Positions 30,507 to 39,651 of a stretch of DNA of 56,207 nt are shown piece after piece (within the stretch, counting starts at the first letter, position 1; every line of letters begins with the position of its first letter). A model generated the notes under the pieces. That model was not told where the DNA came from and did no database searches. It saw only the letters and a list, made by a program, of their open reading frames with translations. The DNA is from an uncultured Pelagibacteraceae bacterium (GTDB lineage Bacteria > Pseudomonadota > Alphaproteobacteria > Pelagibacterales > Pelagibacteraceae), in the NCBI GenBank assembly GCA_902571955.1, contig CACGDZ010000008.1, forward strand, positions 1 to 56,207. Reading direction: 5' to 3'. Position numbers and translations under genes: made by a program.

Positions 30507-31001
30507 TTATTCCTCTTTTTTATAAGTTTCGAAGAAAAAACTTGCTATTAGAATAGCATCTGCCTTGTTATTATCTTTCTTTTTCGACAATTGTGATGAA
30601 AAATATGGAAAAATTTCAATAGCTCTTGTTCTACTCGCATCTTTTTCTGAATTAATAAGGTTAAAATATTTTTTCCACTTTGCAGGCCTAACATAATAAA
30701 CAGATAAATGCATCGCGCTACATATCCCCTTTAAAATACCAAAAGATTGACCAAAATTAAACATACTAGTAACACCTTGACCAGGCATTGCCGAAACTTG
30801 TTCAATTACAACCTTTATATTTTTTTTGTCGATTTTCTTTATCCTTTCACTTATTTCATTAAATATTTGAGCACCATTTACTTGTCGCTTATTCTTCTTG
30901 CCGTCTGTCATGGTAGGCATTTCAATTACGTCTTTTATTATACCATCCTCGAAAAAGCATATTGATCCTGAGATTCCTGGATCAATTCCAATAATTAACA
31001 T
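30507..31001 (-). CDS. RuvC-like Holliday-junction resolvase (divergent)
   Basis: RNase-H-fold nuclease. It begins MLIIGIDPGISGSICFF with the metal-binding Asp (D7), has the second acidic residue in VVIEQVSAMP (E67), and ends with DNNKADAILIASFF, whose Asp residues (about 143 and 148) fit the C-terminal acidic pair. The pattern is closer to the short RuvC-like proteins of phages and some alphaproteobacteria than to E. coli RuvC. I chose ATG 31001, which overlaps the yebC stop as TGATG; a TTG codon precedes it. It sits at the classical yebC-ruvC position, but ruvA and ruvB are missing. Confidence 0.8.
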   Translation of the reverse strand: MLIIGIDPGISGSICFFEDGIIKDVIEMPTMTDGKKNKRQVNGAQIFNEISERIKKIDKKNIKVVIEQVSAMPGQGVTSMFNFGQSFGILKGICSAMHLSVYYVRPAKWKKYFNLINSEKDASRTRAIEIFPYFSSQLSKKKDNNKADAILIASFFFETYKKEE

Positions 31002-31726
31002 CAAATACCACCTAAATTAACGTTTGAATAAACGTTTTGAACATCATCATCTTCCTCAAGAGTTTCTAAAAAATCTTCTACACTATCTTTGTTTTCGATA
31101 TTTACCTCAACACTATTTAATGGAACCCATTCAATTTCGGTAGAAATAAAATTCACAATAATTTTCTCTAAATTTTTTTTAACATTATATATTTCACTCA
31201 TTTGACACTGAACTTCATGATAATCATCATAAGACAAACATTCGTCAGCTCCAGACTCGATCGCTAAATCTAAAATTTTCTCGTCAGATATCTCTTTTTT
31301 ATCAATTTTAATTATACCTAATTGTTGAAAATTATGTGAGGCGGAACCTTGGGTTCCTAAACTTCCACCACTTTTTTGAAAAATAGTTCTAATATTTGAT
31401 GCAGTCCTATTTTTATTGTCTGTCAAAGTTTCAACTATAACAGCAATCTTTTCTGGTCCAAATCCCTCATATCTTAAATTTTCAAAATTTGCTCCTGTAG
31501 CTACAAAAGATTTATCGATTGCTCTTTCAATATTATCTTTGGGCATATTTGCAGATCTAGCAGCCTGGACTGCAGATCTTAATCTAGGATTCATTGCTGG
31601 ATCTTTGTCGCCAAGTTTTGCCGCAACAGTAATTTCTTTAGATAATTTTGAAAAAATCTTTGATCTTTGCTTATCGGCCTTACCTTTTTTATGTTTTATA
31701 CCAGCCCAATGTGAATGTCCTGCCAT
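31001..31726 (-). CDS. YebC/PmpR family DNA-binding regulatory protein
   Basis: Conserved bacterial protein described as a transcription regulator, and in some members as a factor relieving ribosome stalls. The N-terminus MAGHSHWAGIKHKKGKAD is diagnostic. Further blocks are NPRLRSAVQAARSANMPKDNIERAI, GFGPEKIAVIVETLTDNKNRT and the GSLGTQGSASHNFQ loop. Length 241 is typical. It is followed without a gap by the ruvC-like gene. Confidence 0.95.
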   Translation of the reverse strand: MAGHSHWAGIKHKKGKADKQRSKIFSKLSKEITVAAKLGDKDPAMNPRLRSAVQAARSANMPKDNIERAIDKSFVATGANFENLRYEGFGPEKIAVIVETLTDNKNRTASNIRTIFQKSGGSLGTQGSASHNFQQLGIIKIDKKEISDEKILDLAIESGADECLSYDDYHEVQCQMSEIYNVKKNLEKIIVNFISTEIEWVPLNSVEVNIENKDSVEDFLETLEEDDDVQNVYSNVNLGGI

Positions 31727-31731
31727 TATGT

Positions 31732-32535
31732 TTAAATATTTTTTAGTTGATCTCCGTATACATAGCTTTTGATGTCTAGTGCTAATCCTGTATTTATATC
31801 ACAATCTACAATAACACCACATAAAGTAGCATCTCCAGTAGCAGGAAAGTGTTTCACTGAATTCTTTTTGAAAAATCTATTTAAAGAATTTTCTTTATTC
31901 ATACCAATCACTGAGTCATAATCTCCACACATTCCTGCGTCTGTTTGATATCCAGTGCCATTACTAAGTATTCTGGCATCATTTGTTGGTATATGAGTGT
32001 GAGTCCCAACTACAAGGGTTGCCTTTCCGTCAAATAGATGTCCTATAGCATTTTTTTCGCTTGTAATTTCTCCATGGAAATCAACTACAAGTAAATCAAA
32101 ATCCTTTTTAATTTCATTTTCTTTTAAAAATTTTTGAGACTCTTCAAAAACATCATCACACTTCTTCATAAAAATATTCCCCATCAAATTAAGAACTCCA
32201 ATTTTAATATCATTCTTTGTATTATAAATCTGAAAACCTTTTCCTGGCGCAGGTTCAAATAAATTTTTAGGTCTTAATAATCTTTCCTCTTTGTCAATAA
32301 ATTCCATAATTTCTTTTTGATCCCAAACATGATTGCCAGTTGTGATAACATCAACTCCACAATTAAAAAAATCCTTACATATTTCTTTAGTTAGCCCCAC
32401 ACCTTGAACTGCTGCATTTTCACCGTTTACTATTACAAAATCGATTTTGTTTTTATCAATTTCATTTAATAAATTACTTGTTAATTTAGAACATCCTGAA
32501 ATTCCAACAACATCTCCTAAAAATAAAATTCTCAT
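31732..32535 (-). CDS. YmdB-family metallophosphoesterase
   Basis: Calcineurin-like phosphoesterase; the Bacillus relative hydrolyses 2',3'-cyclic nucleotides. Metal-binding motifs are in order: FLGDVVG at the N-terminus, VNGENAA, TTGNHVWDQKE, DFHGEITSEK and GTHTHIPTNDARIL. Length 267 fits this family. It overlaps the MTHFS gene by four bases. Its in vivo substrate in this organism is unknown. Confidence 0.92.
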   Translation of the reverse strand: MRILFLGDVVGISGCSKLTSNLLNEIDKNKIDFVIVNGENAAVQGVGLTKEICKDFFNCGVDVITTGNHVWDQKEIMEFIDKEERLLRPKNLFEPAPGKGFQIYNTKNDIKIGVLNLMGNIFMKKCDDVFEESQKFLKENEIKKDFDLLVVDFHGEITSEKNAIGHLFDGKATLVVGTHTHIPTNDARILSNGTGYQTDAGMCGDYDSVIGMNKENSLNRFFKKNSVKHFPATGDATLCGVIVDCDINTGLALDIKSYVYGDQLKNI

Positions 32536-33077
32536 TGTATAATTTTTTTCTCGGTTATTATTAAATCAAGTCTCTTATCATACTTATTGATAGGTATTTT
32601 TTTTATCTCCTGGTATGAAAATCCTAATCCAATCTTAAATATTTTTTTAATTTTAGATACTTTTTCTAAATAACGATCATAAAATCCTCCACCGTAGCCT
32701 AATCTATTCAAATCATTATCATAAGCTACTAAAGGAACAAATATTATATCCGGGTAAATTTTCTTTCCTAAAGTTGGCTCAGCAATTCCATACTTATTAA
32801 TTTTTAAAGGATCTTTATTTTTCCATGCAAAGAAATCCATTTGATTATTTTCTCCAATTATTGGTAAAGAAATATTTGCCTTTTTGTTTCTTAAAAAATA
32901 AAGCATATCCAAATCGTCAATCTCATGATTACAAGGGAAATAACCTCCTACATTTTTGAAATTAATTTTATTTTTTTTTAAATATCGATAAATTCTATCA
33001 GGATTGATAATAAGTTTTTTATTCGAATTTTTTTTTCTAAGATTTAAAATTTTACTTCTTAGCTTAGATTTGCTCAC
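32532..33077 (-). CDS. 5-formyltetrahydrofolate cyclo-ligase
   Basis: ATP-dependent conversion of 5-formyl-THF to 5,10-methenyl-THF, recovering an inactive folate. The N-terminal basic segment (SKSKLRSKILNLRKKN) and the signature RLGYGGGFYDRYL near residue 130 support the call. Length is 181. The start codon is GTG at 33077. It lies four bases after zapA. In many proteobacteria the 6S RNA gene sits between zapA and this gene, but here there is no room for it. Confidence 0.92.
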   Translation of the reverse strand: MSKSKLRSKILNLRKKNSNKKLIINPDRIYRYLKKNKINFKNVGGYFPCNHEIDDLDMLYFLRNKKANISLPIIGENNQMDFFAWKNKDPLKINKYGIAEPTLGKKIYPDIIFVPLVAYDNDLNRLGYGGGFYDRYLEKVSKIKKIFKIGLGFSYQEIKKIPINKYDKRLDLIITEKKIIQ

Positions 33078-33081
33078 AGAC

Positions 33082-33528
33082 CTACTTTGAAATGTTTTCT
33101 AATTTTGCTTTTTTTACAAAATTTGATATTTGATCAGCAGCTTCATCAATTAAATTTTCGTATTTTTTTTGATTATCATCAATTTCTTGTTTTAAATTTT
33201 CATGATCAAGATTTATTTTTTCAATTTCAGATTCTTTTGTGTCCCTATAATCATAAATTAGAGATTTTAGTTCTTTAAATTTTTTTGATAGATCATTTAA
33301 TTCTTCTTTTTTTTGATCTACTTTTTTCTTAGTTTCGTAATATTCATCCATTATTTTTACAGCTGTAATTAATAATAATTTATTTTCACCTAGATTTCCC
33401 AAATCATTTTTTAAATTATTAAACTTTTTGTTAATCTGAATTAACAATTCCTCTAAGTGCTCCTCTTGTCCATCTTCACAAGCGAGCAAAAACTCTTTAT
33501 TGTTAAATTTTATACTTACATTTGCCAT
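33082..33528 (-). CDS. zapA: Cell division protein ZapA
   Basis: FtsZ-ring-associated protein. The N-terminal globular domain (ANVSIKFNNKEFLLACEDGQEEHLEE, through LLLITAVKIMDEYYE) matches ZapA, followed by a long coiled coil (about residues 65-145) longer than in E. coli ZapA. Length is 148. It overlaps the DUF4164 gene upstream by 13 bases, the usual alphaproteobacterial pair. Confidence 0.88.
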   Translation of the reverse strand: MANVSIKFNNKEFLLACEDGQEEHLEELLIQINKKFNNLKNDLGNLGENKLLLITAVKIMDEYYETKKKVDQKKEELNDLSKKFKELKSLIYDYRDTKESEIEKINLDHENLKQEIDDNQKKYENLIDEAADQISNFVKKAKLENISK

Positions 33529-33839
33529 TTATCTATTTCATCCAACAGTGTGTCAGTTTCTTGATTAAGTTCGTCAATTTTTTCAGAAAATTCAATTTGT
33601 TTTCTTTCTTCCAACTTTTCTTTATTTTTTAAATCCTCAAGTTTTTTTGATAGGTTTTCATGCTCTTCGAGTAACGTTTTATATTTTTCTTCAATCTGTG
33701 TTTTTTCAATTTCTAATTGATTTTGTTTTGTGCTTAAATTTTCGATATTTTTTTGTAATTCAGGATTTGTTAGATCTAAATTTTTTAATTCCTCTAATGC
33801 AATATTTAATTTTTTTTCTTTTTCGTTTATAGAATTCAT
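33516..33839 (-). CDS. DUF4164-like coiled-coil protein
   Basis: 107 residues, almost entirely predicted coiled coil with Leu/Ile heptads and many Glu and Lys. It ends with a conserved-looking LNQETDTLLDEIDKWQM. Small coiled-coil proteins of the DUF4164 type precede zapA in alphaproteobacteria, and the position is the main support. It probably works with ZapA in division, which is inference. It is divergent from the transketolase gene, with 53 bases between starts. Confidence 0.75.
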   Translation of the reverse strand: MNSINEKEKKLNIALEELKNLDLTNPELQKNIENLSTKQNQLEIEKTQIEEKYKTLLEEHENLSKKLEDLKNKEKLEERKQIEFSEKIDELNQETDTLLDEIDKWQM

Positions 33840-33892
33840 ATATATATGTTTATATTATTAAATAGATTCTTCTTAGTCTAGTCAGGATAATT

Positions 33893-35851
33893 TTGAGCAA
33901 ACTACACAACGATTTAGCTAATTGCATTAGATTTTTATCAATTGATGCTGTTCAAAAAGCAAATTCAGGTCACCCAGGAATGCCAATGGGTATGGCAGAT
34001 GTTGCAACAGTGTTATTCAAAAATTTTTTAAGATTTAATCCAAAGAACCCAGATTGGTTAAATAGAGATAGATTTGTTTTGTCTGCTGGTCATGGTTCTA
34101 TGCTTTTATATTCTTTGCTTTACCTAACTGGATATAAAAGCATATCAATTAATAATATTAAAAAATTTAGGCAGCTTAATTCTATTTGTGCTGGGCATCC
34201 TGAATATCATCCGAAAACTGGTATTGAAACTACAACAGGTCCTCTTGGACAAGGTGTATCTAATGCAGTTGGTTTTGCAATAGCTGAAGAAATTTTAAAA
34301 AATAAATTAGATAAAAATTTAATTAACCACAAAACTTATGTTTTAGCTGGAGATGGATGCTTAATGGAAGGAATAAGTCATGAAGCGATGAGTTTAGCGG
34401 GACATTTAAAACTTAAAAATTTAGTTATGCTATTTGATAACAATTCAATTTCAATTGATGGTCCAACAAATCTCGCGGTTTCAGATAATTTTAAAAAAAG
34501 ATTTGAGGGATATGGTTGGGATTATATTTCTATCAACGGTCATAATGAAAAAGAAATTTTTAAAGCACTGAAAAAAGTTCAAAAAGCTAAAAAACCTACT
34601 GTGATTTCTTGTAAAACAAAAATTGGCTATGGTTCTCCGAATAAATCCGGAAAAGCGTCGTCCCATGGAAGTCCATTGGGAGTAGATGAAATCAAGCTTG
34701 TAAGAAAAGCCTTAAATTGGAAAACCAAACCTTTTGATATCCCAAATAAAATTTTAAATGAATGGAGAAAAATTGGCCAAAGAGGTGAAATTTTAGAAAA
34801 AAAATGGAACAAAGAATTAAAAAGAAAAAAAATAAAATTTAATCAAAGTTTAAAAAATAACTTTACTACGGTGCTTAAGAAAGAAAAAGAAAATGCAATA
34901 AAGGAGCCAAAAAGTTTAGCTACTAGAAAATGTTCAGAAATGACATTGAATGCATTAACAAAACAAAAAAATAATTTAATTGGTGGCTCTGCTGATTTAG
35001 CAGGATCAAATAATACAAAAACTAAAAACCATAAAATAATTAAACCTGGAGATTTTACTGGTGACTACATTCACTACGGAGTTAGAGAACACGCAATGAG
35101 TGGGGTTATGAATGGTATCGCACTTCACAGTAATCTAATTCCTTATGGAGGTACTTTTTTAATATTTTCTGATTATTGCAAACCTTCGATCAGATTGTCT
35201 GCCTTAATGAAAAAAAGAGTCATTTATGTAATGACTCACGACTCTATTGGACTCGGAGAAGATGGCCCTACCCATCAACCTATAGAACAGCTTTCAGGCC
35301 TACGTGCTATACCTAACCTAAATGTATTCAGACCTGCAGACAGAATTGAAACGATCGAGTGTTGGGAACATGCATTAAAAAGCACAAAAAAACCTAGCGT
35401 GCTATCTTTAACAAGACAAAATTTAAATCCAGTTAGAAAAACACACCAAAATAAAAACTTATGCTCATTAGGTGCTTATGAGGTTTTAAGAACAAATAAA
35501 AAAATTAATCTAACAATATTAGCAAGTGGATCTGAAGTTAATCTAGCGTTAGAGGTTAGCCATAAATTAGCCAAAGATAAAATATATTCCAAAGTGATAT
35601 CAATGCCTTGTATGGAACTTTTTGAATTACAATCAAAATCTTATAAAAATAAAATTTTAGAAGAAACAAAATTTAAAATATCAATTGAAGCTGGATCAAG
35701 CGATTGTTGGAAAAAATATGTAGGTGCTAACGGCATTGCTTTTGGAGTTGATGAATTCGGAAAAAGTGCACCCTATAAAGACATTTTTAAATATTTTGGA
35801 CTAGAGAGTACAAACATTAAAAATATCACTAAAAAATTATTAAATAAATAA
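33893..35851 (+). CDS. tkt: Transketolase
   Basis: Thiamine-diphosphate enzyme moving two-carbon units in the pentose phosphate pathway. It has SIDAVQKANSGHPGMPMG at the N-terminus, GHGSMLLYSLLYLTGY, the ThDP/Mg site GDGCLMEGISHEAMSLAGHL, and the second-domain GVREHAMSGVMNGIALH and HDSIGLGEDGPTHQP. Length is 652. The start is TTG at 33893 with AGGA six to nine bases upstream. It starts a plus-strand run tkt-gap-pgk-fba-thiE-efp-suhB; the next start is one base after its stop. Confidence 0.97.
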   Translation: MSKLHNDLANCIRFLSIDAVQKANSGHPGMPMGMADVATVLFKNFLRFNPKNPDWLNRDRFVLSAGHGSMLLYSLLYLTGYKSISINNIKKFRQLNSICAGHPEYHPKTGIETTTGPLGQGVSNAVGFAIAEEILKNKLDKNLINHKTYVLAGDGCLMEGISHEAMSLAGHLKLKNLVMLFDNNSISIDGPTNLAVSDNFKKRFEGYGWDYISINGHNEKEIFKALKKVQKAKKPTVISCKTKIGYGSPNKSGKASSHGSPLGVDEIKLVRKALNWKTKPFDIPNKILNEWRKIGQRGEILEKKWNKELKRKKIKFNQSLKNNFTTVLKKEKENAIKEPKSLATRKCSEMTLNALTKQKNNLIGGSADLAGSNNTKTKNHKIIKPGDFTGDYIHYGVREHAMSGVMNGIALHSNLIPYGGTFLIFSDYCKPSIRLSALMKKRVIYVMTHDSIGLGEDGPTHQPIEQLSGLRAIPNLNVFRPADRIETIECWEHALKSTKKPSVLSLTRQNLNPVRKTHQNKNLCSLGAYEVLRTNKKINLTILASGSEVNLALEVSHKLAKDKIYSKVISMPCMELFELQSKSYKNKILEETKFKISIEAGSSDCWKKYVGANGIAFGVDEFGKSAPYKDIFKYFGLESTNIKNITKKLLNK

Positions 35852-35852
35852 A

Positions 35853-36860
35853 ATGACAATTAAAATTGGAATTAATGGAATGGGAAGGATTGGTCGTATG
35901 GTTGTTAGATCAATTGTCGAAAGTAAAAAAAATAATTTAAAAATTAATCATATAAACAACAGGTCAAATTCAGAAACTACATGTAAATTAATCAAATATG
36001 ATTCTATACATGGAAAAATAAACGCTGATTTAGATTATGATCCAAATCATTTAATAATTAATAAAAATAAAATTACATTTTCTCAAGAAACAGAAATTGA
36101 AAACATAAATTGGAAAAAACATAATATTGATTATGTTTTCGAATGCACTGGAAAATTTAATTCGAAAGAAAAACTTCTTGCTCATATAGAAAATGGTGCA
36201 AAAAAAGTGATCGTTTCTGCTCCATGTAAAAATGCTGATAAAACAATAATATTTGGTGTTAATGAAAATATAATTACTAAAGAGGATAAAATAATATCTG
36301 CAGCTTCGTGCACAACCAATTGTCTAGCACCAGTAATCAGTGTTCTTGATGAAAAATTTGAAATTGAAAAAGGTTTTATGACTACAATTCATGCGTTTAC
36401 TAGCGATCAGAGAATTTTAGATAATTCGCACAAAGATCCAAGAAGAGCAAGATCAGCGAGTCAATCAATAGTTCCTACCTCAACAGGAGCTTCGAAAGCA
36501 ATAGGGGAAATAATACCTAACTTAAAAGGTAAACTAGAAGGTGTTGCGATAAGAGTGCCCACTCCTAATGTTTCTCTTGTTGAATTAGTTTTTTGTACAA
36601 AAAAAGATATTAATATAAAAAAAATAAATGATGCCTTTGAACATGCATCAGAAAATAAATTAAAAAACATCTTAGAAGTTACTCATGAAAAACTAGTATC
36701 TATAGATTTTAATCATCATCCTGCTTCCGCAATAGTAGATGCTTCTTTAACAAATATAGTTGGAAGTAATATGGGTAAAATATCAGCCTGGTATGATAAT
36801 GAGTGGGGCTTTTCTAATAGAATGTGTGATATCGCTAAAACTTTGCATAAAATCTCTTAA
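35853..36860 (+). CDS. gap: Glyceraldehyde-3-phosphate dehydrogenase
   Basis: NAD(P)-dependent oxidation of glyceraldehyde 3-phosphate to 1,3-bisphosphoglycerate, or the reverse. The Rossmann motif INGMGRIGR is at the N-terminus. The active-site Cys is in SAASCTTNCLAP near residue 152. TSTGASKAIGEIIP and WYDNEWGFSNRM are also present. Length is 335. It is coupled to pgk by a one-base TAATG overlap. Confidence 0.97.
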   Translation: MTIKIGINGMGRIGRMVVRSIVESKKNNLKINHINNRSNSETTCKLIKYDSIHGKINADLDYDPNHLIINKNKITFSQETEIENINWKKHNIDYVFECTGKFNSKEKLLAHIENGAKKVIVSAPCKNADKTIIFGVNENIITKEDKIISAASCTTNCLAPVISVLDEKFEIEKGFMTTIHAFTSDQRILDNSHKDPRRARSASQSIVPTSTGASKAIGEIIPNLKGKLEGVAIRVPTPNVSLVELVFCTKKDINIKKINDAFEHASENKLKNILEVTHEKLVSIDFNHHPASAIVDASLTNIVGSNMGKISAWYDNEWGFSNRMCDIAKTLHKIS

Positions 36861-38038
36861 TGAGAAGTATTATTAACGAAAAAAATCTAAACAATAAGAA
36901 AATATTATTAAGACTAGATTTGAATGTCCCTTTAGAAAGAAAAAAGATAAGAGACACAACAAGAATCGATAAAATTCTTCCTACATTAAATTTTTTGATT
37001 AAAGAAAAAGCTAAAATTATAATTTTATCTCATGTTGGAAGACCAAAAGGTAAAATTGTTGAGGAGCTCTCCCTAAAACCAATTTGTGAAGAATTACAAA
37101 ATAAATTAAGAAAAAAAGTAAAACTTATTAAAGAAAATATTAAAAAAATAAAAACTAAAAATTTCTTCAGCAACTACAATGAAGATATTTTTATTTTAGA
37201 AAATATTAGATTTTATTCAGAAGAAGAACAAAATGACAATAAGTTTGCTGAACAACTATCAAATCTTGGAGATATATATGTAAATGAGGCTTTCTCTTGT
37301 TCGCACAGACTTCATGCCTCGATTTATGAAATTCCAAAATTCTTACCCTCGTTTTCTGGGTTACAGCTAGACTTAGAGGTGAATGCGCTTAATAAAATAA
37401 CTTCTGAAATTACCAGACCAATTACTTGTATTATTGGGGGATCTAAAATTTCAACTAAGATTAATGTTATTAAAAATTTAATTCCAAAGTTTGACAATAT
37501 TATAATTGTTGGGGGTATGGCCAATAATTTTATAGAATATTTTGGAAATAGTATTGGAAAATCTATCAAAGAAAAAAATTGTAATAAAATAGTTGAGGAA
37601 ATCATCTCTCTTTCGAAAAAAGAAAAATGTAAAATAATCTGTCCAGAAGATGTGATTGTATCTAAAGATTTAAATGGACCTCCTCAAAATAAAGAGTTGA
37701 ACGAAGTATTATCTGATGAAATGATATTAGATATTGGTCCAAAAACTATTGATAAAATAACAAAAATTATTGATAACAGTAAAACTATACTTTGGAATGG
37801 ACCCGCAGGATATTTTGAAAATTCAAATTTCGCCTACGGAAGTATTCAAATAGCAAAAAAAATAATTGAAAATAATAAAGCAAACAAAATTTTTTCAGTT
37901 GTTGGTGGTGGAGACACAGTTTCTTTATTAAATAATTTAAATGCTGTTAATGAGTTTAATTTTGTTTCAACTGCAGGTGGAGCTTTTTTAGAATATCTTG
38001 AAGGTAAAAACCTTCCTGGTATAACCGCACTAAATTAA
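36860..38038 (+). CDS. pgk: Phosphoglycerate kinase
   Basis: Transfers phosphate between 1,3-bisphosphoglycerate and ADP. N-terminal substrate-binding residues are in RLDLNVPL and HVGRPKGK. ENIRFYSEEE and NEAFSCSHRLHAS follow. The nucleotide-binding C-domain ends with VVGGGDTVSLL and STAGGAFLEYLEGK. Length 392 is normal. It continues into fba after one base. Confidence 0.97.
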   Translation: MRSIINEKNLNNKKILLRLDLNVPLERKKIRDTTRIDKILPTLNFLIKEKAKIIILSHVGRPKGKIVEELSLKPICEELQNKLRKKVKLIKENIKKIKTKNFFSNYNEDIFILENIRFYSEEEQNDNKFAEQLSNLGDIYVNEAFSCSHRLHASIYEIPKFLPSFSGLQLDLEVNALNKITSEITRPITCIIGGSKISTKINVIKNLIPKFDNIIIVGGMANNFIEYFGNSIGKSIKEKNCNKIVEEIISLSKKEKCKIICPEDVIVSKDLNGPPQNKELNEVLSDEMILDIGPKTIDKITKIIDNSKTILWNGPAGYFENSNFAYGSIQIAKKIIENNKANKIFSVVGGGDTVSLLNNLNAVNEFNFVSTAGGAFLEYLEGKNLPGITALN

Positions 38039-38039
38039 A

Positions 38040-39050
38040 ATGTCTGAATTAAACAAAATTGCACTTAAAATAATTTCCAATGGTAAAGGTATACTTGCTG
38101 CAGATGAAAGCAATGGAACTATGACAAAAAGGCTTGAAGCGGTAAATGTCAAATCAACACCAGAAAATAGGCTTTCCTTCAGAGAAATTCTTTTTTCATC
38201 TCACGGAATGAAGGATTATATAGGTGGCGTTATTCTTTACGATGAAACCATCAATCAAATTTCGAGCACAGGAAAGTCAATAGCAAATTTAATATCTAGT
38301 TCAGGTGCAGTTCCAGGAATTAAAGTTGATACTGGTGCAAAAGATTTAGCAAATTCTCCAAAAGAAAAAATTACTGAAGGATTAGATGGCCTTAGAGATA
38401 GATTAAAAAAATATTATGATCTTGGAGCAAGATTTACAAAATGGAGAGGCGTCTATTCTATTAGTGAAAATTATCCAAGCAAACTAGCAATAAGTAGTAA
38501 TGCTCATGCACTTGCCAGATACTCTGCACTAGTTCAAGAAAATGGAATGGTTCCAATAGTAGAGCCCGAGGTATTAATGGATGGAAACCATTCTGCAGAG
38601 GTTTGTTTTAATAAAACATCAGAAGTAATTAAAAAATGTTTTGAGGAACTAATTTTACACAAAGTTGATTTATCAGGAATTATTTTAAAACCAAATATGA
38701 TTTTATCTGGCAACCTATCAGAAAATAAAATTTCTAGTGAAGAAGTTTCTCTTAAAACGTTGGAATGCCTAAAAAATTGTGTACCTAATGAAGTTCCTGG
38801 AATAGCTTTTTTATCTGGAGGGCAATCCGAAATTGAAGCTACAGAAAATTTAAATTTAATAAATAAAAATAACAATACCAATTTTATAATGACCTATTCA
38901 TATGGAAGAGCTCTTCAACAAAGTGCTTTAAAGGTTTGGTCTAATGATATTAAAAATGTAGAGGCAGCTCAAACTACTTTTAATCATAGGGCTAAAATGT
39001 GTACTTTAGCTGCTCAAGGAAAATGGTCTAGTGAGCTTGAAAATAAGTAA
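38040..39050 (+). CDS. Class I fructose-bisphosphate aldolase
   Basis: Schiff-base aldolase that splits or forms fructose 1,6-bisphosphate. The protein has the class I landmarks ILAADESNGTMTKR (residues 18-31), GVILYDETI, FTKWRGVYSI (132-141), PIVEPEVLMDG and the Schiff-base Lys in GIILKPNM (K217). The C-terminal FLSGGQSE and YGRALQQSAL also fit. Length is 336. This is the metal-independent form typical of eukaryotes and some proteobacteria, not the zinc class II enzyme. With gap and pgk it forms the triose part of glycolysis/gluconeogenesis. Confidence 0.95.
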   Translation: MSELNKIALKIISNGKGILAADESNGTMTKRLEAVNVKSTPENRLSFREILFSSHGMKDYIGGVILYDETINQISSTGKSIANLISSSGAVPGIKVDTGAKDLANSPKEKITEGLDGLRDRLKKYYDLGARFTKWRGVYSISENYPSKLAISSNAHALARYSALVQENGMVPIVEPEVLMDGNHSAEVCFNKTSEVIKKCFEELILHKVDLSGIILKPNMILSGNLSENKISSEEVSLKTLECLKNCVPNEVPGIAFLSGGQSEIEATENLNLINKNNNTNFIMTYSYGRALQQSALKVWSNDIKNVEAAQTTFNHRAKMCTLAAQGKWSSELENK

Positions 39051-39651
39051 AAAAAAATTTATTTATCTTATTTCTCCAAATAAAATTCCAAATTCTTTCT
39101 ATAAGAATCTAAAATTGGTTTTAAAAACTGGAAAAGTAAGTTTTTTTCAACTTAGACTTAAAAAATATTCTCTTAAAAAGAAAATTATAATTGGAAAAAA
39201 AATTAAGAATATTTGTAAAAAAAATAAAGTAAAATTTATAATTAACGATGATCCTTTACTAGCTTTAAAATTAAATGCAGATGGTTGCCATCTAGGTCAG
39301 AAAGATATGAAAATTAAAATAGCAAAAAAAATACTTGGTAAAAAAATAATAGGTATTACTTGTCACAATTCTTTAAATTTAGCAAAAAAAGCTATCAAAT
39401 CAAAAGCCGATTACATTGCCTTTGGTGCATTTAATCGATCTAAAACTAAAAAAACTAATTATATAGCCTCTGTAAAAATTTTAAATAAAGTTAAAAAATT
39501 TACAAAAATCCCAACAGTAGCTATTGGTGGAATTAATGCTGTTAATTATAAAAATCTGTTATTGAATAATGCCAATTTTTTAGCTATTTCAAGCTACATT
39601 TGGAAAAATAAAAAATATAAACCGTTACAAGCTATAGAAAGATTAAAATGA
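39031..39651 (+). CDS. thiE: Thiamine-phosphate synthase
   Basis: Joins HMP-PP and the thiazole phosphate into thiamine monophosphate. The barrel has FFQLRLK, IINDDPLLALKLNADGCHLGQKDM (seen as DGCHLGQ and the preceding NDDP), GITCHN, the phosphate loop ADYIAFGAF and TVAIGGINAVN. Length 206 is typical. It starts with GTG at 39031 (or TTG at 39037) inside the end of the aldolase gene, and its stop overlaps the efp start by four bases. The enzyme pairs functionally with ThiD at 19294-20106. Confidence 0.9.
   Translation: MSLKISKKKFIYLISPNKIPNSFYKNLKLVLKTGKVSFFQLRLKKYSLKKKIIIGKKIKNICKKNKVKFIINDDPLLALKLNADGCHLGQKDMKIKIAKKILGKKIIGITCHNSLNLAKKAIKSKADYIAFGAFNRSKTKKTNYIASVKILNKVKKFTKIPTVAIGGINAVNYKNLLLNNANFLAISSYIWKNKKYKPLQAIERLK

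Noticed and set aside
31416..31772. 118-residue open frame on the plus strand
   Set aside because: Antisense to yebC, a highly conserved gene.
33060..33085. 6S RNA between zapA and the MTHFS gene
   Set aside because: The classical location leaves only four bases here, so no 6S gene fits.
39000..39060. TPP riboswitch before thiE
   Set aside because: The thiE start lies inside the aldolase gene, and I see no TPP-type conserved core upstream.
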